From positions 21,951,398-22,015,397 of the forward strand of contig CP099841.1 of the NCBI GenBank assembly GCA_030062745.1: a stretch of DNA of 64,000 nucleotides. The letters run 5' to 3'. This stretch comes from Capitulum mitella (lineage: Eukaryota; Arthropoda; Thecostraca; Pollicipedomorpha; Pollicipedidae). The notes beneath the pieces were generated by a model, which ran no database searches, was not told where the DNA came from, and saw only the letters and a program-made list of their open reading frames with translations. A program made the position numbers and the translations under genes. This document shows, one piece after another, positions 35,845-48,481 of the stretch; the stretch's first letter is position 1; each line of letters starts with the position of its first letter.

Positions 35845-36080
35845 GCCGCCTCTGGCGACGTCACCAGAGGTGGACGCGGCCACCTCTGACGACGTCACCA
35901 GAACTGGACGCGGCCGCCTCTGACGGCGTCACCAGAGGTGGACGCGGCCGCCTCTGGCGACGTCACCAGAGGTGGACGCGGCCGCCTCTGACGGCGTCAC
36001 CAGAGCTGGACGCGGCCGCCTCTGACGGCGTCACCAGAGGTGGACGCGGCCGCCTCCGATGGCGTCATCAGAGTCAGCTG
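35845..36080. repeat. 34-bp GC-rich minisatellite
   Basis: About seven units of 34 bp, each with GCGGCCGC (or GCGGCCAC) and GACGTCACCAGAG. Within a unit CAGAGG and CCTCTG flank the GC core, so each unit can fold on itself. Confidence 0.85.
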
Positions 36081-39000
36081 TGTCCGCCGCTGATTAAGAT
36101 GGCCAGAGTCCAGTATGATGGGTCCTTGCCGACAGCATTCTGGTCAGGCACGTACATGCGGCGGACAAAGATCTTATTCGAATTTGATCAGACTGTGACT
36201 CGTGTTATCATCAAATACGTCATGCAGCTCAGTCCTCTTCCAGCGTCACCAGGATTGGACACGCCTGACCATGACGTAAAGGTCACCTCTTCTTGATGTG
36301 GTTTCTTAAAGAACGTCCATCAAGAAACCTGGTTGCATCTTTATTTTTTTACGCTGTTGGGTAGTGTCCAACGTCAAATGCTTCCAACAGAAATTATTTC
36401 CCTCGCATTGATTATTGAATCACCATCTAATGTACATATACTCAATATATTAATGAGGTACACTATTAAGGACGTGGAATACATGTACCTACGACAGATA
36501 ATAAGAGAGACCACCCATGGATCCGTCTATAACCATCGACAACATGTTCAGAAGTTGCAGTGGCAGACCACTTTTTTCCACACTTCATGACCTACTTCAG
36601 TTTGTAATGTCTCTGACGTCACTGTTTGACCTCCGACTGCAGAAGCTTGAGCCAGGGATCTGACGTCGTGTTCCTTCTCCTTTTCACATTTTTCATGACC
36701 GCCTTGTTCTATACAGCCTCGATTTTGCGATTTTCCATGACTGGCACACAAAAGGAGTGCATACATACATACATAAGGATCATACATACGGAGTGCACTA
36801 CCAAACAGTCGATGGTAATGATTAAGTCCCAACCTGTGACCCACACCCACTTGAAAACAATGAACACTCTTTTCGTCATCTATATTAGCGGCTTAACTTT
36901 TCACACGTGACACCGTCTCGTGCATGCTGGATATCCTGTGGCGTTCATAAAACCATTGCTCGTTTTTTGTATTATGAATTCGAACGTCGCCTCGCTGCAA
37001 AATAACAAAAAAAAACGGACCCTGAAGCTGCCCGGAATGTCATCGCTCAAAAAAAATCGTCAGCAAATGAATGGTGTAACTATATTTCTGAACGACAGAT
37101 ACCACAGCCAAACTCGTGGAATATGCTGCACTGAGTTGTGCGGAGGTCGCCTTTAGAACGGTTTTCCCACTAAAGACGTGTTTTGCAATTCTTGTTTGAA
37201 TAAAACTTCGTGTTATGAGCAAGCCTAGAGAGCCGGCTTTCGAGCTGTGTTCTGTTTCTTATTTGCCTCATGTTAATAACACGGACTTTAATTTACTTCT
37301 TTCTTTCAATAAAGAAGTTTCTGTTTTCATCCTTTAGGCTGTTTTACTCGAACAGCGTCTCGACAGCACCATTTTGCCCACGTTTCCCGAACTGTTTAAG
37401 CCAAATGTGTACGACTTTTTTGAATCAAAGACCATCGCCAGGTTTCTAAAGCACGGAAGTGTTTTGCAGCCTGAAGGTAAAACAGCACGCTGAGAAAGTG
37501 GCTATGCCGATTTCATCTGGGTTTCCATTTTTGCACAATCGTGAGGGATTTTAATGCACCATCATAGACACTAAATCAAGTGTTATATGTCGCGTCTAAA
37601 TGGTATTAGCGACGTTGTATCGTTATGCACTCTTCCTTTCCTCTCTTCACTACACTGACATCATTATCTAAGATCATTTGAAGAGAACGGTCGTAGGAGA
37701 AATCCATCGACACATGGTCCAAGTTGTAACACCACGGGAGTAACATGCGTATTAACTGAATCATGTTTTGAATGGTAACTAACTGAAAGAGATAAATTTC
37801 GACTGGCGACTGATATGTGAAAGACATACTTTTCTTGTCAATACAGGTATCAAGTTATGTTCACGACAGCTCCTTCAAACCAACAGTCTAAGTGATTAGT
37901 AAACCCGCGCCCACTGGCAGTGAGCACAGTGCACAAGGGTTGTCGACAACCCTCCCCTCTCTAACCCGCGAAAGGGTGTTCGCACGATAAAACATAAGCA
38001 CACCCTTGGAAATCTCGTGACAAGTAGAGTTTGAAAGGGGTGTCATTTTTATTTTCGAATGATATGTAAGCCCTTTTCACCCAATATATGTCTTCTCATA
38101 GCAGGCTTCATGGACCCAAGAAACGGCCTGGATCTCAAGGACTGTGATGAACTAAGTCTAAGGCAAGGTATCGACGGACAGGTAAACGTCCGCAGACGCC
38201 ATTACTCATCTAATGCCTCCAATTTGTTGAGTATTTACGCGGGGAAGTGAATAAGAAACGCAACAATTTTCGGCGACACAGAAACGCGGGTGTTGGCGGC
38301 AAACGCAAGATGACGTTATTGGGTACTGGTGCTAGCGTTCCTGTATTCTGGTGAAATAAGCCTTACCATTGAACATTTCTTCATGCTAATAGTTAACGTC
38401 ATGGTATTTTATATGTGATGCATAACACAATTCAGTAGCTATCGTTCTATACAGCTGGCGGGGTTTTATACGCGCAAGGCCATTTGTTTTCAAAATATGC
38501 ATTGATATCATTAAAAAATCTCATTCATCGCTGATTTTGAAGGCGGTGCATTTTGGCTCGCTATAGTTATTGGTGACTTCACCTCAGGCCAGTGGTCTAA
38601 AGTTAGTGATATTTTGCTTTATAACGATCATTGGAAGGTTCCATCCTCTCACACTGAAAAACGTCGTAAAAATGCCGCCAGTTTCCAAAAAAACGATGGC
38701 GTGCTTTGAAAACGGGCTTATCCTTTGGTCAGTGACTCCGAATTTTAAAAAAAAATCTAAGATGTCAGATATGTTGGACCTTTCTAGACCTCTGATACCA
38801 CAAAATTTTGTTTTAATGTCTTCTTTCTCGAAAAAAATTATATGGAGCTAAACGTTCTTGGACATGGACAGTGATAAAAAATGATTAGGAAAAAAACACG
38901 CAGAGTTCTGTGGAGCCGTCTTTATTTGTTCTCTCACAATATTTGAAAAAAAATAGAAAGAGCTGTCAACTACAGCCTCTGGTCACAGCTCGGCGCTGGT

Positions 39001-39283
39001 TAAATGCAGAGAAATTAGGTGAAGGCAATTTTACATCGATTACGACTGTGGCACCAGACTAAACTTCAAAACGGCCATGCTTAGCGGAGTCATACCCCTA
39101 ATGTTCAGTTGTTTCAAAAGCATCTGTCATTCAACAGCTCCAGTGTTTACCCTCGCCGGGCGAGGAATCACTTTGCAACTCTCAATGAGGTTTTTCTTTA
39201 GCTACCAACGACAGGCCCTCTTCATTAGCTTGAAGTTTCCCATACGGACCTAACATCTTTCCTGCATCTTTTCCTTAAATAGA
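36081..39283. other. long AT-leaning unassigned stretch
   Basis: It has a short (CATA)n run near 36759-36775. No exon, RNA gene or repeat family is recognised. Confidence 0.4.
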
Positions 39284-39334
39284 TAGATATATATATATAT
39301 ATATATATATGTGTTTATGTATACATATATATAT

Positions 39335-39364
<30 letters not shown>
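39284..39364. repeat. (TA)n-rich microsatellite
   Basis: Alternating TA with short TG and TACA interruptions. Confidence 0.9.
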
Positions 39365-39365
<1 letters not shown>

Positions 39366-39933
39366 ACTACAAGACCATGCCAGGATACTGAATTATGACG
39401 GTATTACTGAGGGTCAGCAAACTGTTTTAAGTTCCGATACAGTACTTCTTGGGCATATGTCTGAAAACACTGGAGTTTTAAAGGCCAGTCACCTGTTCAA
39501 GGTCAAATGGGGCCATCAACCTAACATGACATTTAAGTACCTTTGACCAGAGTGCAATGGTAACTGTTGTTGTTGATCTAAGTAATGCCAATTATTTTCA
39601 ACCTCCTTGATAACTCCAGTCAACTTTAGTCTGTAACATCAACTCTAATCTTTGACAGACATCATTTTCGGCCTGGCAGGATAACCTATGCCGAAAATGA
39701 TGTATGACCTTTCATTGAGCTGACCTTGATCTCGAGAGCAGAACACTGACCGGCTACAACGACTAACCAATTCTGACATCGGGTCGCTACAAAAAAAAAT
39801 AATCATTATAATAATATGTGGTTTCTTGGATGAAATTCTATAAAATCACTACCATGACAGGGGAGACGAAAAACGGCAAGTACCCTCCTCTCCTATGACC
39901 CGAAATGTCGCGCGATGACCTTAAGGGATCCAA
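39365..39933. repeat. AGGTCA-containing sequence before the family-1 element
   Basis: It contains TCAAGGTCA at 39497-39505 and other half-sites, and looks like the body of a related repeat. The ends are not defined. A short pair 'catcattttcggc' / 'gccgaaaatgatg' near 39660-39702 forms a hairpin. Confidence 0.45.
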
Positions 39934-41160
39934 TTAACCCTATTCCCGGCAGGTTGAGATGGCTGAATCCACCCCCTCGGGTTTTTTGCTTGCCAATTCC
40001 AGGCTTCTTAACGCAGCTTTACGAAACTTGGTGACTTTTCCTAGCTATTCTTATCTACGCACTATGACAGACTTTCACAATTCTACTTTGCTCAGGAGCG
40101 GAGCCAAGCAACGTTTTTTGGACGCACCTCAGGCCATTTTTGGCCATGTTGAGGGGAAAAGAAAAATGTTTGCCAAAAACAGTGTTTTTAAGATAGAACC
40201 TAAAACTTTATATGGATGTATAGCTAAATAGTTGGGCAATATGCACACAAAATTATGTTTATCTGAGGTCACTTTACAAGGTAAGGTCAAGGTCAAAAGT
40301 CAAAATTTGCTTTTTTGCGATAATTTCGGCGCCATTTTTTCAAATGCCAAATTCGGAAAATATATGACGTAGAAGGGTGCCCTCTGCTTGTGTACCAAGT
40401 TTCAGCTTGATATCAGGTCGGGTCACGGAGCTATGACCTAAAATGTCACTGCGTGTACCCTACATCGCAATTGCCATAAAATTATTTTTTTGGAATAGAG
40501 TGAATTCAAATGATTGAAAAGCGTTTACAGATAATATAAAATGCACACGAGATCATTCCAAGTGACCCCGAGGTCACTGGAAGTCATTTAAGGTCAAAGG
40601 TCACAAGTTGATCTCAAGAACGTGTGACCATGACAGTTCCCCTTTTTCATGTCCCTGGCACCGCCTATGCTAACATTATACAAACATTGTAATGCGATCT
40701 GTACTTCTTTAGCATAGCATGACTAACAGAAGCCAAAAAAGTGTTTTTACCTTTTTTGTTCATTCAGTTATTAGGAAACTAATCCTCCTATTTTTAAAAC
40801 CCTGTGAACGCCCATGAATTTTCTAAAAAAATTCAGATTTGTGTACCCATGGTAAAAGCCTCATCCATAATCTCTCGATTCATGCCAGTTTCATTGAAAT
40901 TGGTCAATAAACAACGGAGTTATAAGAAATCCAAAAGTACCCCCTATTTTGGCATTTTTGCCCCCCCCCCCTGTATTTACAAATTTCAAAATTTTGAAAA
41001 TATCTTTTTATAAAAGTGTAGTTCACTTCACGGCAAATCGATTGCCGTTTGCTGCGATGAAATCGGACGAGTAGTTCTCGAGATCTCGGGGGGGGGGGCC
41101 GAATCCGCCCCCCCTGCCGGGAATCGACCGTACCGTCTAGCCCTCCGGGAATAGGGTTAA
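39934..41160 (+). mobile_element. TTAA-bounded non-autonomous element, family 1, intact ends
   Basis: The left end is TTAACCCTATTCCCGG (39934-39949), and the right end (41145-41160) is its exact complement, so a perfect 16-bp inverted repeat includes a TTAA duplication. The element is 1219 bp between the TTAAs. The right end has an inner second copy of the CCCGGCAGG block. The body carries TCAAGGTCA (40287-40295) and a DR1, AGGTCAAAGGTCA, at 40591-40603. No transposase is encoded. The termini are the kind piggyBac transposases use (TTAA target, CCC start), so mobilisation in trans is likely but inferred. Confidence 0.8.
40591..40603 (+). promoter_or_regulatory. DR1 nuclear-receptor motif inside a TTAA element
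   Basis: AGGTCA-A-AGGTCA is a perfect direct repeat with one base spacer, the type bound by RXR/USP- and HNF4-class receptors. The family-1 copy at 51307-52650 keeps a changed version near 51955. Binding in vivo is unknown. Confidence 0.5.
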
Positions 41161-42615
41161 ATACTTCTAAATGAGAAATAAACGCACTACGCGCTAGTGG
41201 TTGTTTCGCTGAATCTGTCTTTATTAGCGCAGTGATGGGAGGTAGGGTGGCAACGGTTCCCTGGTTCCGCGACGTTGGTGAAAATCACGGCGTCTGGTGA
41301 GGGCCTTTCTTGTTTATTGTTTACAGATCAACATCGACATTTCCTCGCTTCTAGATTGTCCAAAAGCAATATCAGGCTATTTGGCAATGCTACGCCACGT
41401 TCATGGCAGAGGAAAGGTCATTTCGACGCAAAGACGGGGAAGCCCGGCAGTAATGGCTCCTTTTGCAACCGCCTTTATTGTCAGTGCCGGTCAGAAAAAA
41501 CGGAGTCAGCATAAGGAGGCCACTGTTATTCCGTGGATCTGATTACTGCCGAAAAAAAAGTACGCCAAATACTCAAAAACCAAATCATTTTTACAGCACT
41601 CTTTGCCTACATGTAAATTCTATGTTTGGTTTTCGGGTAAAAAAATTTTCATATGGCATTCACCGTCATCACTGGGTAACCTCAGGGTTCCCGTCTTCTG
41701 ACTTACCTGGAATCTTTTCCTATCGGCATCAGTGGCGAATGCATGTAGCGCAATATTCCACGAATACTGTCTAATAGTGCACAGCCTGTCTTGAAACATC
41801 TTTCTGAACCATTCAGGAATCAGTTATCCCGTGTCCACCTTGACTGATAATAATCTGTTTGGCAATATAAAGTTGGAGCGGAACCTTATTCATGCTCCTG
41901 GTTGTCCGACACATAACAAAATGAGCCATAAAATAAGAATCTGCAACAATGAAAATCGGAGAAGAAGGAATTTACAAAACATGGTGTTGAAGAGAACGTA
42001 CTTCTATGATGAATCAATCAGGATACGGTATTTGTTGGTAAAGAAGTAGAACAATATCACGCGTTCTAAGCGTTCCGTGCAACAGCACGGGGACGTCGGA
42101 GGGGCGGTGTGCAACAATTTTCATTCTACAGCGATGGTTTACAATTCGTCTATGCCACTGTACAGCATGCCATGCTTTTGATTTATAACAGATTGTTTAC
42201 AAATTCAGGCGCTGGATGTCTTTAATGAAAAATATATGATTTTCATGTTTCTGAGCATGTTAGCTTAAAGACTCGGAAAAAGGAACATCAGACAGGTAGT
42301 TGACTGATTCACGACTCAGAAGCTAAATCAGGGATTAAAAACTGATCACCCATTTAAACACCAGCAGATTGCAACAAAAGACACCAGTTTTTTATACTGA
42401 CAGTAGCGGCTATATCGTGGTTTCAGCAGGATCAGATATCACGTCGAACATCAGCAATAATCCCTCGGATAACGACACGGCCGAAAGAAGCCATCTGACA
42501 TCTGCGTAATGGCGACAGGACGGAATGATTATTGTTGTGGAATCGCCGAGTCAATAAGGTCAAGAGAGATTGTTCTATTAGGCATTAGGCCAAGAGTATT
42601 CGGCCTCATTTCCTA
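41161..42615. other. unassigned sequence
   Basis: No gene, RNA or repeat recognised. Confidence 0.35.
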
Positions 42616-42649
42616 CGCTGACACTCTCATGTGCCGCATGCGACCAACC

Positions 42650-42690
<41 letters not shown>

Positions 42691-42990
42691 CCTCTCATGT
42701 GAGTGGAAATGGCGTCGACATTGAAAAACGGTCAGCATTTCTGCTCCCCTGCTTTGGCAAATGCTATAGGGCCGGTTCGTCATCTGCAGAGGGCGTCGCG
42801 AGTTAGAAGCTCGCTTTCTGCGCTGACACCCTCATGTGCTGCGTGTGGACCACCAACATCATGTCAGTGGAAATGGCGTCGACACTGAAAAACGGTCGGC
42901 ACTTCCGCTACCCCTCCATCGTCGGATCCTAGAGGGCCGGTTCGTCATCTGCAGCGAGCCTCGCGAGTTAGAAGCCCACGTTGGCTCGCA
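42616..42990. repeat. two-unit tandem repeat with a (TA)n insertion
   Basis: CGCTGACAC.CTCATGTGC followed by GTGGAAATGGCGTCGACA, CGGTCNGCA, GGGCCGGTTCGTCATCTGCAG and CGCGAGTTAGAAGC occurs twice, starting at 42616 and 42821. The first unit is lengthened by a TA run at about 42650-42690. Confidence 0.75.
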
Positions 42991-44479
42991 GAGTGCCAGG
43001 AGCAGCCTCTCCATTTTGGGCCAGAGAGGGAGCTGTCTAAAAGCGCCGCCATTCTATTAGTCAACAGTAAGAGTTTTCGACAAAGAATCGTGAGTTCGTG
43101 ATCGATTTTGAAGGTAAATCTTTATCGTTGAAAATCTGTACCAGTCCCGAAAAATGTCATGCGAAAAGCCATTGTTTCTCAAGCAGAGGCTATTGGGGAG
43201 CTGCCCTACTTTCGAGTAATGGAGGGGGAGCGTTCTCCCACTATCTCGAGGACCAGTCGACGAATTGGTGTGATTCAAACGGAGATCGACGACCATTAGC
43301 CACATGGTCCTGGATGGCCCCATTCGTTTACTTCAATGCCAATGATGGTTGGTGTCGCAAGTCAGGTCAACGGCCCGGATTGGACGCTGACTGCGAACTG
43401 CCTTTAATGGACATTAACTCGCAAGACGTTTTCAATAGTTCCTGGGATCAAATCATCATGGCGACGAGGGGAAAACTGCTGTTGCTACATTTTCCTATGG
43501 CCAGATAAGACTTGCTCGCCTTTGGTCTTTAATCCAATGGCGTGTAAGCCATGCTGCAAAAATAGGATATGGATGGGAGGAAAATTTGTATATTTATTAA
43601 ACTTGTAGCGCATACATGATTCATGATTTGTTGTCATAATGACCTGGCCTTTGATTATGGCCAAAATTCAGATATACTGTCGATTAAAAAAATGAAAATT
43701 TGATGCAAACTGCTTCTGTCGTTCTGACGTTATGTCGATGAGCCATGACGGAATGTGGTGGGGTTAAAAAAATATGACGTTTCTAAATGGCATGTAGAAA
43801 ATCGAATGGAGAAAAAGTCTTCAGAAAGCGCTAGTGAATGTCCTTTCGGAGCTTTTAGCCTGGTCCCACCGGGACCTTGCTGCAACAAATCGCGCTTTCA
43901 GATGACATTAGCCGGCGGCGGTCTTCGTGCAGTGTCGGCTAGGAGCAGGCACCGGGGCGACATCTGTGCGGCGGAGCGTGAACTACTCCCAGTCGATGGC
44001 GGCTCCGTTGACAGGCAGTCGAAACCCGTTGTTACTTCAGAACGCGCGGCTTCACAGCATAAGTCTTCGGTGCCATTGCAGGGCATGTTTCGGCTCAGTC
44101 GTCTCGAACGGAAAGCTCTCAAGCATCTTAGGATCAGTGATATTTTCTCCATCTGTGGTTTTATTTTTTCGCACGACGGTCCATAGGTTTTGAACCTGGT
44201 GTTCGCATGTTCAAGAATAATTTTTCGTAACGAAAAGATTCGTTACAAACCATGGGAACATTCACATTTCCATCAGGTTAACTTGCCAGTAACTGCGGTA
44301 ATGAAATGATCAAACTGGGTGCCTCCTGGACCATTTCCGACGATCTACGCCTCAACAGTTAGTCTCCGAATCTTCCTCATCAGTCACAGTGGTCCCCAGT
44401 TTTTTTTTCCGGTCGACGATTTCACTCCCAGCCATCTCCGGTAGTCTCTGACCCTGACCCGGAAGATCGTATCGCAGGC
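42991..44479. other. unassigned sequence
   Basis: Overlapping frames are open at 43098-43508 on the plus strand, but I recognise no domain and see no convincing splice context. It may be a decayed mobile sequence. Confidence 0.35.
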
Positions 44480-44578
44480 AGCCGAGCTGCCAAAGTCGCG
44501 CGCGATGGAATGCCATCCGGCGGGGTCTAACGCGATGGAATCTCAAATGGCAAGGTCTAACGCGATGAAATATTAGAT
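44480..44578. repeat. short tandem repeat of about 30 bp
   Basis: Three units of the type CGCGATGGAAT...GGCAAGGTCTAA. Confidence 0.7.
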
Positions 44579-44639
44579 GACGTAATTTCGCACTGCAGAA
44601 CCTCAAGACGGCACATCTTCGGGCTCTGATGCATTTTGA

Positions 44640-45060
44640 GTGCGAGGGTATCGGCAGAGCTAAAAGGGAACCGGCCGGCACCACCGACCGGGTGGCGGTG
44701 ACGAACGGGCGCGGCTGGAGCGGCGGCCGCCGGCGGTGACCCCCGCCCTCTAATGGATCCGGCCGGCGTCCGCGGCCGCGGCTCGGAGAGCGAGCCGACA
44801 AAAACGCCCGGTCCGGCGGCGCCGCCGGTGAGAGCCGACGCGGCTGGCGCGCCGCCCGTCCGCGCCCCGTCGGAGCGGGCGCAGCCGGCGAGCAGACAGT
44901 CCTCCCGCCCCGCCGATGAGCGCCGTCAGACGCCGCATCACGGCGGCAGTCGCGCTCACCGACGTCGGCGGACGGACACCACGCCTCGGCGGAGATGTTC
45001 CACGGTGCCGCGCCCTGTGATGTCTTCCGGCGGCATCAGTGGGGCGTCGCAAACGTCAGA
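44640..45060. other. CpG-rich island
   Basis: Dense CGGCCGGC, GCGCCGCC and similar. Both strands are open with Arg/Pro/Ala-rich translations. Possible promoter or first exon, unproven. Confidence 0.4.
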
Positions 45061-45579
45061 CTGCCAACGGTTGGGCGGGACATTCGGGATCACATCACCG
45101 CCAGGCGGTGTCTGGACAGCACTACGTCCCCGGATGTCGTCCAGAACACAAATGGTTTGCAGCGGCCCGAGGCACAGGTAGCCATGTCCCCGTCGACTAA
45201 GCTGTATTGCGACATCCTCACCGATGTGCCGGTGTCGTGTTCTTTAAATCGTGTCCCACGCGACGTGCTCAACTGATGTACCACCAGGTACCTCGCTGCA
45301 CGTTCGCGTCTGATATTTACCCGCGAATTATGCTTCGCCCATTTTCGGGCGTGCGACAAAACAACCCACAAATAAATCAGCCGCACAGACGTTTTCAAAG
45401 ACGAACTCTCTTTTACGTTGCATGACGCGCGGTACTTGCGATACACGGAAGGCAGCATTAAACATTAATGCATCACACCCTTTTCGCAATTAGCTAAAAG
45501 CAGCCGAATTTGAGGCAAAGTGCATTTACCATGTGTAGCGTCGGAGCAAAACAGTCCGTCAAAAGGCATCAAATGGCAC
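45061..45579. other. unassigned sequence
   Basis: A minus-strand frame of 122 residues (45090-45458) has no recognised domain. Confidence 0.35.
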
Positions 45580-45725
45580 AATCTTAATTGCGTGTGTAAG
45601 TGATGTTTTTCCATTTCACTCCACCATGCTGATAATTCAACCTGATAACGTTGCCATGCTCGTAACCTTAATTGCACGTATGTAACGTTTTTCCACTTAA
45701 CTTTACCATGCTGATAACTTAAGGC
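45580..45725. repeat. tandem duplication, about 80 bp
   Basis: CTTAATTGC.CGT.TGTAA.G...TTTTTCCA.TT.AC..(T/C)ACCATGCTGATAA occurs twice. Confidence 0.65.
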
Positions 45726-45815
45726 GTAGCCCACTACGGAACTAGCAGCCTGGTGTCTATGTTTTGCCAAAAGTTTCGGTGGTCAAGGTCGTGTATGTCC
45801 TCACTTCTCTCCATG

Positions 45816-45847
<32 letters not shown>
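45816..45847. repeat. (TA)n microsatellite
   Basis: Pure alternating TA run. Confidence 0.9.
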
Positions 45848-45849
<2 letters not shown>

Positions 45850-46051
45850 TGTTGTAGATTTACATTCATCATTGACCAAGGTTGCAAGACCCTTGAAAAA
45901 TAAAATAGCATGAAGTGAAAATAAAATCTAGATAAAAAGTTAACCTGTTCGATATGAGAAAATGCTGAGCGTAAGCAAAGTTATGTTTATAGCATCTAAA
46001 GGCACCATTCCACTCCTGCCTGACTGATGTAACACGTTAAAAGTTAAAAGC

Positions 46052-46108
46052 CTCGCAAACAAAATTCTTGGTAAGCTACCTTCAGACAAAATTCGTGGTA
46101 AGCTACCC
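46052..46108. repeat. 27-bp tandem duplication
   Basis: ACAAAATTC.TGGTAAGCTACC occurs twice in succession. Confidence 0.7.
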
Positions 46109-48481
46109 GGCGGTGGTTCCCAAAAGTGCAATCGCCCTCAAACCGTGCTCAATATGCGGACTGCTCTGACGAGCACCGGCCCAGCGCTGGACGTGAGATT
46201 GCCGGCCAGGATACGAGTTGGCCGACGTGCCGGAAGACACGACAGAGCCGGCCACGAATTTCTGGCACCGAGCCTGAGCGGGGATTACTGCTGCTCGCAG
46301 GACCGTCTGGAAAATGTGCCCAAATGGACTGTCTGAGCCGACCGTGAACTGAAGCACTTAGGGAACGCCATCCGGCTTCCGAGCCAATAGCAGATAGGCT
46401 GGGCTTATGAAATGAGGGTCCGCCATGACGTTCGTTGTTCAATTGCTGGCGGAAAAACTACGGAGCGCATGCTGCGGACTACCTGAGAAAGCCTGCGTTA
46501 TTCTGCCGATCGTGTAGCGATATTTGAGCAGTCACACTCGGTTAGGACTCGCTGTGAAGAAAGGGCAGTACCGTAAGAAACTAAATTAAAATTTACTTAC
46601 TTCAGAAGGTGGTTTGGGCGTAACACCTGTTTAACCAGCGTGGAGTTTCGGTTGGTTAAATTTGCCTAAAATATCGCAAATGAGTGGCACCCAGCTACGC
46701 ACAAGTATTTAGATACACATCTACGTACAACACGAGCAAACCAAAGAGGAAGGGAGAACGATGATGTAAAAGTATAGCGCCAAAAGCTGGTCTACGGCTG
46801 GTTGAATGCGTAACACAGCAATTTATTCCAGCACCTCATGAGAGCTTTTTCTGTTTCACTGGCAGTCAGAAGGGTGATTGAGATTATATGCATCATGGGT
46901 GTAAAATCTCGTAGAGGGTAGGCAAGACGTCAGTCCTACCATTCTTGAAGCATTTTTTCATACGCACTTTATAGTGTGACATAAAAAAGTTACCTAAAAA
47001 TGCCTCTGGCGACAGTCTTTTAAGTACATCATCTCCACGTCCAAAGGCTTAGTTTGCTGTTGTCCCAGCCTCTCCATACGCTGATGACGTTGTCGACTTC
47101 TGAAGGAAAGTTTGGGGACGCAAAGAAAGAATTCGTCGTTTCTTAAACGTTACTAGTTTTAGTGAACATTGCAAACATTGATAGGCGCAACTAGCAAATG
47201 ATTATCAATGGCAGGCAAGGAAGTATTGTTCACATACTTGGCGGAGTTCATGCGTTTGAATGGCGTCGATTATTCCAGTTGGAAAAGCTAGCAGTCTGAC
47301 TACTGATATGAAAAAGATTATCCAGTTGGTCATAAATCAGAGGCCAGATTTTGATGGTTCATGTAACACTTAAACGTGTTTTCCCTGGCAGTAAATGGCA
47401 TCATAACCATCAATCATGACAATCGAGTGGTGATTTGCTGTGCTGGTGACGCAGGCCAGGTGTTTCACGACGTCGCGGACCCCGACGTCGGTGTGACATC
47501 CTGCATAGGACCTGCCTGCGACCGGGCAATCCCCGGTCTGCGTAATGATCAGGGCTGGTATTCCATAAGTAAAAAAACTGCTGAGAGAAAATAATACTGG
47601 ATCAAGCACGCAAAAACGCCTATTGAAAATAATCTCATCGAAATACGCTCTGCAAGCAAAGTGCGCGCATCCAAAAATATTTCGCATTTGAAGGAAACCG
47701 TGCAAAAAAAGATGAAGCATTCGTTTTTTGTGAATTATCCTTGCTGGAGTCGGAATGGTCCGTCATGCTGTCATCAGTAAAGTCAGTCTGTAATTTATTT
47801 TTTCTGCGTTGACCTTGATTACTCACATGGAACCTCAAGTGCGGACATTTGTACCAAGGTCTTAGTACGTAGAAATGACTAGGCTCTGCCGCATGGCTAA
47901 AAGTCAAATATGATATCCAACACAAGAAAGGAAAAACACGTCGGACATCTATTGTGGCGTCTCTTATCACTGGCGTGACGACGAAATTTGATAAATGATT
48001 ACTATCAAAGCCCATTGACCTGTCTCCGTACTGCTAAAAGTGACCTATGACATTCTTAAAATGTAACACAGCCAGGGATGGGAAAGCTTCGTTTTTTTCC
48101 AATATCCAAATGCTGGAGAGATTTGCGGCGAGCTTAGGATATGCAAATCGATGAAGCAACAAATGTGTTTGAGTAGGGTTGGTCAGAGCATTTTAGACGC
48201 TTTAGAAATTTTAGGAATCGCACAGTGATGAATCCCGCTGAATTTGCCAAAGAGACCAATCCATAAAACGTAATTAAATGTTTGACATCACGGGTTTGAG
48301 GACGTCCGTATGATAGTAAAGCTTTATGTAGTTACGAAAACTCCCCCGGGCGATCTCCATGCACACATAAAACAGTGATGACACCGTGTCCAAGGTGGAC
48401 TTCATAACCCATAGACTGAGTCACCCGTCTGCATTCACGCTTTCTTTGCAAGCGACATAAACCGCAATGATTCACACGTGA
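46109..48481. other. unassigned sequence
   Basis: No gene, RNA or repeat family recognised. Confidence 0.35.

Noticed and set aside
35257-35889. 210-residue open frame
   Set aside because: It is a read-through of a minisatellite and has no conserved domain.
35845-36080. Regular 34-bp repeats considered as a CRISPR-like array
   Set aside because: Units are contiguous without unique spacers, and the genome is animal.
43098-43508. 136-residue plus-strand open frame considered as an exon
   Set aside because: No recognised domain, an overlapping frame looks equally plausible, and no clear splice sites bound it.
44753-45181. 142-residue plus-strand open frame, and 149- and 100-residue minus-strand frames
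   Set aside because: All lie in a CpG island, are Arg/Pro/Ala-rich, overlap on both strands and show no domain, as expected by chance.
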